Below, one piece after another: positions 23,001 to 35,000 of a stretch of 38,295 bases of DNA (the first letter of the stretch is position 1; each line of letters begins with the position of its first letter). This stretch comes from Lingula anatina. Taxonomy: Eukaryota > Brachiopoda > Lingulata > Lingulida > Lingulidae. The translations under genes and the position numbers were made by a program. The DNA is taken from the NCBI RefSeq assembly GCF_001039355.2, contig NW_019775464.1, positions 1-38,295 on the forward strand, written 5' to 3'. The notes under the pieces were generated by a model. It was not told where the DNA came from. It saw nothing but the letters and a program-made list of their open reading frames with translations, and ran no database searches.

Positions 23001-26000
23001 CCACCCCTTTTGCTGGGAAAAAGTCCACTCTGGGTAAAATTTGATTTAGGTACATGAAATTTTTATGGGAAAAGGTCCACTTTTTCAGAAAAAGAACCCC
23101 CCCCCCTTTGAAATTGCTGGCTACGGGCCTGTAAGGTCAACCTTTCTTCTATAAAATGTGGGGGGTTGAAAGAGAGGGGGGCTAGGAGGAAGGGAGAGGA
23201 TACAGAGTGGTTTCCACAGTATATCAGCATTCTAAAAGATAAAGCTAAAAGTGGAGTGTTGACTTAGTTTGAAATCACAAATCTGCACTCAATGAAGCAG
23301 TTTATCAGCAAACATTCCTGGGCTGACCACCAGATCACAGATCACTCCACTGTGGGGCTATCTCTGTGGTACAGGACACCTCAAGTATGCACAGTGAGGC
23401 AGTTTAGAAAGTCAGCTCACATAAATGATACTTAACATAGAATTAAGATAAAGTGCTTACATCACAAACAGAATCAGCATGTTTAATCTGAAAACTAATG
23501 TCTGTAAAAACAGCCTCCCTTACCAAATGAAGTCAACCAAATAAAATCCAATCCAGTCCTGAGATAAATAAGACTTTGCTATCAACAATACCAAATCTAT
23601 CTTAATTAGGGGTATTAAAACAACAATTCAAATCACCGATTACAAGCTGTATCAAAACATATGAACATTTAATCCGGATTCACATATCTTGAACAAATTA
23701 CCACTAGGGGGAGGTAATCCTCTACCAAGATAGACCACAAACTGAGCTGCTGGAGTTCACAATTAAATGCACCATCTCAAAGTGAAGAGTTAAGTCAATG
23801 TTGGGAAGTGCCTTGGCAAACAGATCAGGCTCCCCCCACTACACCTGTAATCCAAGGAGAACACAACTTTGACACGCCACGCCTGCACGTAAATTGATAA
23901 CTGCTATTTTTTTCCAGAAATCTCAACCACTTTCTTCATAGAAATGTCTTGTTTCTTCTGCTGTATACATTTTCAATATTGCCTTTTTTTCCCACTTGGG
24001 AACAGACAATTATGAGAATCTGGTATTTCAGATAAATATTACCAGATATGATAAATGAAGAACTGAAGAAAAATCAATCAATAAAGAATAATCAATTTTG
24101 TGAAATTATTGTCAGGATCCCCATGCCAGCAGGGATATAAGTTGTTGAAACAGATGGAAACATAATCTGTACCTCATAAAATATCTGTCACCCATTTCTA
24201 GGACTATAAAATATGTGAACACAAGTCCTATACATCCACACACTGCAAGGAATACTTGCACAATTCTGGCAAATATATTTCAAAAGAGAACGAACAAGTT
24301 TGTCACAAAGGTGAATTTCCATCGATCCCTTCATCCCAATCACTGTTTCCGCAATCTCCGCAAACAATTCCAAATAACAGCGGATTAGGTTCCCAGTGTC
24401 AATATTTGCTGAGAGTGTTAGCCAATTAAGGCTTCATTCAAGTTATGTCTGGAGGATGTTATCCTTAAAATAGATATAATCAAATTGAGTCGGATCAGCT
24501 CCAGTGTGTACACACCTGTTGGCATACATGTTGACAGGTGATTGGCTCTTCCATTTTAAGACGCATTTACAGTTAACTTGTAACAATTAAGCTCAGAGAA
24601 GACGTATGCTGGACAAAATGCCTTTTCAAGGCTCATTCTCAAAGAAATTATCATTCTACATACTTAAATTCAACTCTACAGGAAGTCTTGCTGAATGCAA
24701 TCAGATTTCCCTCTTCTTCTTTCCAATGCTCTTACAATCACCAGTTTTTCTGTATTCTACGCAATCACAGAAGGAGTCGTGTTAATCTGATTGCATTCAG
24801 CAAGAGTCCCCGCATAGCTGGATCAATTAACACAGAACGATACATTCATTTGGAATAGACCCATAGAACTATAATCAACACCCCCCCCTTCATTCATAAA
24901 TTACTCATTCTTTAAATTTATCTGTTCTATCCAAGTGGAAGTCTAAAAACTACAGTTTGAACTGATTGCCTCTACGAAGTCAATACACAGACTATGATTT
25001 AACCTATGCAAAAGTGTGCAATAGCATTAAATTATTGCAACAAGAGATGTTTTTGGTAGACATCAAGAACAGTCACATTTCATTTCCCGTTCCCAATGGT
25101 TGCTTTAGAGATCCTTCTTTATGTGACTATAAAAATGCCTGAAATGTTTATCACATAGATCTACAGCAAAAATGCCCTTGAATTCTGGCTAGCAACTTTT
25201 TATTTACCCTAAGTAGTTTTACCCCCTTCTTTCTTTTTTTTTCTTTTTTGAAAAAAATTCAACATTCTGCAAGACTGCCTTATCTTCATTATAAACATTT
25301 TTCTTCTATTTCAATAAAATGGTCTTTAACTCTCCATTTAGTTTTAACTTATCAGATGTCCTTTTCAAGACCCTTATCTCAACTATTCAAAGAAAATTAC
25401 TCCTATTTGCATAGCCTCACTATAATAATTATTATAAGCTACTTAATCTGAAGGAGCAAATTAACACCCATTTCACCACCAATTTCATGGGGGACAGCAC
25501 TGTGGTATTTTATACATAAATCCTTAAAGAACTAAATCCCTTACATAATGTATCATTTTGACAACCATGGGAGATATTGATATTATTGTACAGTATCTAC
25601 CTACTATGAAATGTATTTATCCCTAGATGCTGTATGGCCACTTTACTCCGCCATAAAAATTAATCAATATAATTATATAACAGAATATAGTTTCAACTTT
25701 AAGTTATCAAATTTCTCCTGCCCATATATCCTCAGCTGATAATTTCACTTGCTTTGTATTATTAGGTGAGAACAGTTTTCTTTTGAGGACAACAGCTCAA
25801 TTTTTTTGACATGTTAAGAGTGAAAAATGAAAAACCTACCACTAAATACCCCCAAAATATTCCCACCTCTACAAGCCAGTGCACATTGTTATGGCAATAT
25901 TTACCTGTTAAAATACTGATAGTCGTACAGGTCCTTCCTTGGTTTACGATACATACTGCCTTGGTCCTGTTTTGGAGGCTTCATTGGGGATATGTTTACA

Positions 26001-29000
26001 AATATCCGTCAAGTTTTCAGCGTGTCTCTCTTTCAACTGTGAGACTTTCAAACGAAGTGGTAGCAGTACTCCAACTTCAAGCACTACTCCTAGAAATAAT
26101 CACTATCAATAATATCCGATATCTTGCCTGGCGAGACAGAATTTCTCCACTGATTATCCACAACAATGTTTCACATTAATATCACTGGGAGCTTGTATAC
26201 CAAGCAATGTTTACACTTCCTGGATATCTCTCAGAGATAACTGCCAATGTTTCACTCCAGTAAGTAGTTTACCTTCTCAGTATTTCTCAGAGTTATCATA
26301 AATCCTAGTGATAAATGGCTTGTTGTATCGCCTTCAAACTACCTTGTGTTGTTTCAGCTTCTGGTGATACGGGACATTACATCTTATAAAAACCAGCTCA
26401 CCTCCAAGAAGCCTGCAACATGCAGTAATATTGCTGCTGTTTCTATATCCCTCTTAGCCCAATGGTATAACAGTATAAGGCCACAAACTGGTCACTTCTG
26501 CTCATGGACGTGTATTTTGCCCCCTCCGTATGGATACAAAGTTGGTAAGTACTGATGGTAAAATCACCGGTCACTAGTTGCTCGACGTAAATAACCACCA
26601 GACCACTTCTAATCAATGGTGATTACATGGAGCCAAAGCCAGACGAGATCAATAAGGATTACATGGTCCCATTACCAACGTTACTAACCCTAGCTTCCCT
26701 CTGATATTGGAATTGATTGCAATAATGAGCTGAGAAACGGACTGTGAAGATATCCTGCTCTGGCAAGCACAGCTATGTATGCAACAATCAATAAATGACG
26801 TTTTTTTCTTTTTTTTTTTTTTTTCTTTCTGCGGCTTTGCTAAATACCAGGCAAGACAGACAACCAGATACTAGAACGCTATAAGATTTACAGGAAGTAG
26901 TTTTCCTGGAATTCCAGGTAATTTGCTTGGAATCTCTGAGACTGCAGAGCACCAATTGTTCCTGGTCTTCAGCTGGCATGTGCTGCTACCTTTCCATGCT
27001 ACTGTGAATCAGGCACAGCTGGAAAACCCTGGTCTGGAATTCCTCAAATAAAACTAGCTCCTAAAAACCCAGAATACCAACAGCTGTCAATCTAAACAAC
27101 TCCTCGAGTACTGGGAACGGTTATTCCTGGAATACTGCTACTTCTAGGAAGACAGGTGGAAAAACAAAACCTCAAAACTGAATAACACAACAGTAATCTT
27201 CTTCCACAGATGTAGCAGTCCTGAGTAAACAACTACCAGAAATGTACACACTTTGGCAAGAACGCAACGAGAAGGCGCTGTCCCACAAATCAATTCCTGG
27301 GAACAATATGACAGTGAAGTTTTAGGTTCAAACTTCCACCAGGTACCTCAGTGCAGCCACACTGAAGTGTCAGCTGTTACGATTTCTGGATCTGAGAGAA
27401 GACCACAGCTTGTTAGTACAGTCCTCCTCCAGTTGGTTTTCCTTTCATCACACCATCCTCTGTCATCTACCCACTGAGATTAATTAATTAATATATTAAC
27501 TAATTAACCAGGTTAGGCAAAGCTTTGATGTAAGCCACTTAGTGAGAAGAAAAATATCATCACCACCAAATGTCTCTTTGCCAAATGTGCCTCTTCCTTG
27601 ACCTTCACATATATACTAGTACTGCAAATGAGTGCTTACAAGTGTTGAGGTATATATGCTGTGGTATTTTCACAATGACAAGACCTAATCACCTATGCAC
27701 AGGTGCTACCTGCAGAGTATGTTCAGTTCCTGCCAGAGCTATGACCTTATTAGGTCTGTGACCTCACTTAATATGGTTTACTGGAAAACTTCCACAGAGT
27801 AATGAAAATGTCAATGTTTTATCTAACAAAGCAAAGACAATCCACTCAATGGTAAGAGCTGATGAGCTGTGTGATGTTGGATCTCTTTCTTGTGGGTCAA
27901 ATATTCCTTTCTTTATTAGTGACCCCAATCTTGTGTCCAGGTCAGAGAGTTCAATGACAGCAGCATCTCCTCGGTATGGACATCTGGCCACGGTGACACC
28001 TCTCAGTGTGACTGTCACAAATGAGAAATGTCACATCTGTCACCTGTCTGCAGAGGTCACCTGTGTGAGGACGTCCTGGTGACTGAATGATTAAGTACTC
28101 TTTAAGTGTGTCACAGCCTCAGTGAAGAGCTAAAGCAAGCTGACTTAATTCCTGACCGCACAGCTTTCTGTGACAACATCCACAGCTCAGAGATCAGTAA
28201 CTGGAGACTTAAGCTATTAATGCTCCAGACTTTTACAACTGTGTCAACATTGTCATTCACTCAGCAGTAGCAAGATAATGTCTGGTGATAAAATCCTCAC
28301 ATTTAATCGCGTAGGTCCACCAGGAATTCACGTAGCATTAACAAAACAACCCGCTATTCATGAAGGAATTTTTTTTCCACTGCCAGGTAGCACTGTGCAT
28401 GTGTATATATCTGCTAGCCGTTCTAACGGTGACATCAATTCAAATACGTGTGACAGCTCAGTCAAATCTAGTGAGGACACCGAGATAATGGGGGTCAAGG
28501 CGGTGAATGACAGTCTGTAGGTGGTAGATGCGGGTGTTATCTGTCTTCTGTTATAAGTGGTGTGTTAAACACTTCACTGTTGACACTTCTCCACTATTCA
28601 AGAGGAAGATTATGCTGACTGTAGAGATACTGTTGCCAAGGTTAGGTAGTAGCTATTATGTGTCGGCTTGGTTTAATTTTCCTACTGAAATTTGACTCTA
28701 TGCATTGGCTTTTCCTGCTGCACAGCACCTTCTTCCTTACTTCTGTACACCACCTCAAGTTTTACTCCTGAACAGTACAGTCCGTTGCAACTGAACACTT
28801 CCAAACTTATGTTTTTCACGCATCAGCAACTGGTCACTTCTTTATTGAGCTTTCACACTCTGGAACTTTTTAACTGGATGTGCGACCAAGATTAAGGATC
28901 GCTGATCGCCGACAAAAATGTCAATCCCTTTAGCAATTTCCATTAACCAACAACTCTGGCATTATTCTCTGAATCTAAGTTATACCACTACAGCAGTCAG

Positions 29001-32000
29001 TCACCAGTAAATTCTTCATATATCACAATATATCTGCTGTGATCACAAAACTAATTCAAGTCTCCTTTTTTTTTTGCAAAAATGTCACACCTATTAATTG
29101 ATAATCAATAGCAATTATGGTGTGCTGTTATCCTGATGACGGGTGGCCAAATGACATCCGAGAAATCTGGCAACTTGAGCAGAGCACAAATCGGAGTCGT
29201 CATACAACATTCGGTCACAGCGGGTATTTTAGTGCCACTGACCTTACTAAACCTTGAGTGCTTTTATTTCAGTTTTCTTTTGGGTACTTTATAGAGCTGC
29301 AGCAGTCCTGGGTAAAGAAGATGAGAGCCACTGTCATGTGAAGAGCTCACAACATATCAGGTGCCAAACCCCTGAGTTCACCTTAACCAATCCTAAACCA
29401 AGGCACTGCCCTTCCTAGCAGACAGAATTTCACAGCTTTTGTTTGGCCTACTCACGTGCCAGCAAAGAAAAGCTGAAGATGCTGGGATAAGAAAAAGTTA
29501 ATTGATTTTTGTATGTCAGTTTGTATATCTCTCCTTGCCTGGATTTTGTCTCTCTGTCACTGGAAGAATATGCTGGTGGCACCTTGTAGTGTTACCTGTA
29601 TGTCACCTGTCAGGTAAATGTTCTCTCACCTCCCCCTGCAGTCTACATACAGACAGGTAGAAACACGGGTAGATACAGAGCTCAATATCTGACAAGAGAA
29701 ATTCTGTCCACCCTCTAACCCTTGTAGAACATCACACAATGTGTTCCTTGTCCCTCGGAGGTGAAAAACATACAAATCAGGCTATCAGGAAATATCTTTC
29801 TTCAAACAGTGGTTTATCTCTCCTGTTTTAACTGCACGGTTATATACTAGTATATATCCTGGGTGACTGTAAGTAGTTATCAACCCCAAAAAGTTTGAGG
29901 TTTGTATGCCAGAGCTTGGCCTCCAGTTATCAATATGCCAATATCCCTCCAATGGGAAATAATTACCAGCAATTTTCACCTCGTAATACTCCGCCCGGAT
30001 ATTGATCAGTGTCACGATTTTCTCGCTAATAAGGTCACTTAGCTACTAACGGTCAGATCTGATTGATCTAAGGGTCAATATGTGTCCACTAATATGGCTG
30101 AAATACTGACCATAATTGTAGCACAAGTGTCCAGTCACTTTTATTCTGACCAATGTGGTCATTTCTTGTTCAAAGTACTGACCACAAGGACACAGCTGTG
30201 TAAAATCAAGGTAAAATCAATGTTCAAATGAAGCCCACAGACTCTGTGTCCAGATACAGGTCAGATGATGTCCAAAATCACTGTCCATAAAGACCCAACT
30301 GTCCCCCCTGTTCACTTAATGTCCTGTAGTCACTTAATGTCCACCAATGGTCAAATAGCCATGCTGTAACCCTGCCTATAAAATGTCCCCCTGGGTGGGT
30401 CAAACGATACCCCAGTCAGACTGGTGAGAGCGGGTATATAAGCCTGGTACGACTACACTGGTGACGTAACACCCCTCTGGTCAGTTATCAAAACATTTCC
30501 GCCTGCTGGTTTAAGTCACTCTCTGTAACCGTTAGCCAAGTGAATGACCTGTTAATCTACAGTCATTCAGTGCCCAGGTTAATAGATTTCTCTGCTGCAT
30601 GCACTCTCTATCTGACGTGACTTCAGCATATAAGTTATTGTGTTCTTCTGTCAGCTGTTGTGTAAATGTAGATGTGGGACCAGTGTGTAATCCTGGACCC
30701 TAACACAGATTTCTGGACCCTAAAACTGAACTCCTGGACCCTAAAGTTCTACAAGCACGAGGAAAGCAGACTTCATCCACTGTCTATACCTGACTATGAT
30801 ATATACAGTGTTCTGATACTCTCCAGGTTGATCTTGCTCTCTGGGGCCACACACTCTCTCTCCCTCTGTCCACTATGTCAGTATACTCAGTGTATAAATA
30901 AATGGACTGTCCTCTCTAATACTGGCCACGGCGACTGGCCACCAGCAGGGGAGTTAATCCACGCCAGCGTACTCTACGACCCTGGGGTCACAGCTGGTGA
31001 ACAGTCAGTTCAATTCACAGATATCACCTACGTCTGAAAGTTCTTCCTGTCAGTAGTTTTCTAATACGTCCCCCTCACTGTGTAACTCCTCATAACTTCA
31101 GTCACATAAATCAGTGATAATCACTAGGGAAGTACATACACTGTATACAGCCCTCTCTAGGGGGTTGCTGACACACGTTGTATGCATGTGCGACGTACAC
31201 AACCTCGCCTTTCTGGCACGAGCCAAACTAACGACTCACTTTCCGTGTTCGACTCGCCCGCACCCTCTAATACCCCGTGCTACACAAAGCTATCATAACA
31301 ATCCCTGAACAGCCAACAATTGATTGGTGCACAATAATCCGTGACCCGATGTTTGTGAAGGCTTTGTTTGCCCGGCGCTCTTTGCTGGTTGACACATACT
31401 GCCATAGGTACACACTGGGTAACAACGTGTCACTCACTGCTGGGATTAAGTTTAAATTCTATTACCCCGGCACACATTAGATATAATTCTAGTTCAGGGC
31501 TGGTGACAAATTACCCTACTACATGAGCTCCCTCAGCCATGACATAAACTATATCAACCACACATGGTGTTGGTAGCACTGGACTCATAAAGTACTCCGA
31601 TATCCATTAATGTACACACTTAAGTCATGCTCTGAGACTTACAATATTAACAGTAAAATTTATTTGTGCAGTAGGCCTTACAATTTAAAATCTGTGCACA
31701 GAGTAAATTTTGGAAATTGAACTCCACCTCCTCATAAAGTGCCTGATTTTTAGCAATAAAGTCTGAACCATGTTTTAGGGCCCTGGACTGAAATCACACT
31801 TATCTGACTCCCACCTTAAGCTTGCTTCAGTTAAACATTGATCATACCTGTCCAGGGCCCCCAGACCGAGATAACAGAGCCACCAGGTATGGATATCCAA
31901 TAGGTTTCCTCCAGCTCATCTCAATTATTACAGATCATGTAATAGCTAGAAGGTGATTTCAGGAATGACATACACTAATTATCTAAGGCATAATGTCAGG

Positions 32001-35000
32001 TAAATCACCTGGGGCACCTGTGGGGGGAGGGGAGAACAGGCCCCAGGGGGTGGATATTATTGCCATCTTATAAAGCTCACAGTCATTAATCAGTCACTGT
32101 GACATTTATGTCTGTATCACAATGGTCCCAATTCAACTGCTCACATTTTATTTTCAACAAACACTTGGCCAATATAAGCATTCCTTGCTACCTCTCAAAT
32201 GGTCCATTTTGTGTTTAATATGAAAAACTATTCAAAATATTTTTATTTATGACATTTTTAGCCAAAAAATATTCCTTGTAATAATCAGGCAGTATGCAGA
32301 AGGCTTACCACACCCCCCTCTTAGCTTTCAAAAATGAACTCTTCCAAATGGCAGTTAGAAGTGAAAACAATAATAAAACTTGGTGCTCGCCTCGTTGAGC
32401 ACAGGTAAAAGAAAGCAACATTAACCAATCCAATGTTTATTTTAGAAATTAGAAAATCTTAACATGAACAACGTAAGCACTGGTGCTGAGGTCTTGGGAG
32501 GGTAGGAAACCCCTAGTATCTTGATGAATACTGATACTGAGACGGGGTGTAATGTTACACTGGATAGAATTTCCCTCAATAGTATACAATGAGACAGGCA
32601 GTGGGGCACCTTGACATGTTTTTTTTTTTAACCCGTGTGGCAGTATGTGTGCGTGTGTGTGTGTGTGTGTGGGCATGTCTATTTGTTTGCACACACACAG
32701 ACATATACCACACACGTACATCCAACTGAAATACCCACCCCACATGTAAATCCATCGAAAATATCGCAGACTCTCTCTCCACCCCTCTCAACCCCTTTCC
32801 ACATACACACGCACAGCTGGTCATAAATATGTTATATTATCACTGAATATTATCACCGAATAGCATCCGCAACTACCACTCAATACTGGCCGTAGCCCAA
32901 TGACCAGTGGTCAAATGATGTCCAGTTAATTTATTACTGGACACAGCTGGACAACAGACCAGAACTATCAATAAACATAAATGTTAAACGTGCACAGGAA
33001 ATATCTATCCCACATTTTCTTTTTAATAAATCCTCTTGGACCGTGTTAAAACATAGTAAAAACCTAGTCATTGTAAAACTGCCACAGGTGGTCTGATTGT
33101 GCTAGGTGAGACAGCAGCACATCCACAACACAATCACGACCTCATCCTTAGGACTCCAACTTATAGCATGTATACTGATGTAGAAACTTTGCTAAGAAAC
33201 TACGATAAATATTTAACTGTTGTAACAGACTGAATCATCCTGATATGTGTCTGCCATCTTTGAAATAATCATTACTGTAACAGACATACATCTTGGAAAT
33301 GTCATTAGATACGAATAGTTATACACAGCACATAAATAAACGTTATATACAAAAATACCATTAAAATAAGTTTCCCTTTTCCGAAATAAAACAATTGCTG
33401 ACATTAACAGTGGTTGACATAGGGGAAAAACATTACAAGCATGTAACTAATAGTAAAAAAGAAACCAGTATATTTTGAAGATGACAGCCAACAGCACCAT
33501 CTATAGTCTCTCACCTTGGTATATCTTCGTCCACTACTTGTGGCGTTGGTTTGGGTGTACTGGTCATCTGCTGCATGGAGTTACTGGTCACTGTGACGGC
33601 AGGCGGCGGCTGGTGTTTAGGTGAAGGGGGAGGCTTCTGAACGATTTGGACTGAAAAACAGACATGGGCAGAAGTGTCAGAATCCATCTTCAACACATCT
33701 TCATTAGCTAAAGCAGCTGGAATAAAAGACGACATAAAAATTTGTTAAGCTACTCGAGGGCATCTATACCACCTTCCTCTGAGAAAATAAGGATTTCTTT
33801 AGGGTAACAACTATATGAGATGCATAAATATTTCAGCAACTCCAAGTGTCTGGACTGTGGGGATTGACCCATGTCTGTAAAGTCAGTGTTCAGTAGATAG
33901 GTAGTCTTACCTGTGTCAGGTGTTGGAGAGGACTGTGGGGAGTGACTCATGTCTGTAAAGTCAGTGTTCTGTAGATAGGTAGTCTTACCTGTGTCAGGTG
34001 TTGGAGAGGACTGTGGGGAGTGACTCATGTCTGTAAAGTCAGTGTTCTGTAGATAGGTAGTCTTACCTGTGTCAGGTGTTGGAGATGACTGTGGGGAGTG
34101 ACTCATGTCTGTAAAGTCAGTATTCTGGAGATAGGTAGTCTTACCTGTGTCAGGTGTTGGAGAGGACTGTGGGGAGTGACCCATGTCTGTAAAGTCTGCG
34201 TTCTGGAGATAGGTTGGTTTGCCAACTGTCAGCACCACTCGCTCCTGTGTGGCTTTTAATGCAGCTACGGCATCCTCATGCGTTACATTCTCAAGGTTGA
34301 CGTCATTCACCTAAAAATAAATTTTGCGATTTCTAAATGAACCACCAGAAAGTGATTTACAGTCACCAGTTTCAGAAACTATTATTTATGTGTGTGTATG
34401 GTGGAGCATGGGTGTGGTGCATTTGACCTTTATTGTGTTGTCATCATCTGATTCAACAGGCAATGATACAATGATACAATACAGTACAACTGAAATAACC
34501 ACTTGGCTGTAAGACTAGAAACTTAATCTTAGACACTCACTGCAATTAGTCTATCTCCAACCTGCAGGCGGCCATCTTGTTGTGATGCTCCACCTTCAAT
34601 AATTTTTGTGACGAAAATACCATTGTCTCCTGGAATGTGTTGGTTTCCTCGACCACCAGCAATACTAAATCCTAGACCTGAAACCAAAAGAGAAGGAATC
34701 TTTTCTCTTCGTTCCTCTTTACTAAGGTTACTCCAGTTCAACTAAAGTGTTTTATTCAAACACTGCCCTACTCTGTCTACATACTCTTCCAGGATGCAGA
34801 GTTTAGAGATTTGTTATAGGATTTGTTATATGATTCTGATGATTTTTCATCATAAGATGACTATGAGACAAAAAAAAAATAATGAGTCAAAAATAATCTT
34901 GCAGAATGCACGTCATGATTCAAATTACTTAATTAACAGTGATAAAGACAATGATAACAAAAACATCAACATTGAACAATCTACTAACAAAGCAGGCAGG

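Larger units (their letters stand above)
21087..33514 (-). other. dlg1 12.4-kb intron hosting the alternative first exon
   Basis: The largest intron. Besides the first exon at 25,905-25,984 it holds inverted-repeat elements near 22.0, 22.96 and 24.7 kb, a T-rich run at 26,801-26,829, a TATA-like motif near 30,433 with a stretch rich in GGTCA/TGACC words (about 30,000-30,370), and a GT/CA tract near 32,650. An additional promoter or 5' UTR exons for the short isoform must lie right of 25,984 but were not identified. Confidence 0.75.

Noticed and set aside
25811-26179. 122-codon plus-strand frame, one of the longest in the window
   Set aside because: Lies antisense to the alternative first exon, with no domain or codon pattern. 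The minus-strand reading is supported by splice phase.
29440-29500. GTGAGT donor-like site on the minus strand at about 29,452
   Set aside because: Could be the end of a non-coding first exon, but no acceptor, ATG or core promoter supports it.
30672-31037. 121-codon plus-strand frame downstream of a TATA-like motif
   Set aside because: No domain. The start contains three imperfect CTGGACCCTAA repeats, and composition is like the surrounding intron. Kept only as context for the promoter-like cluster.
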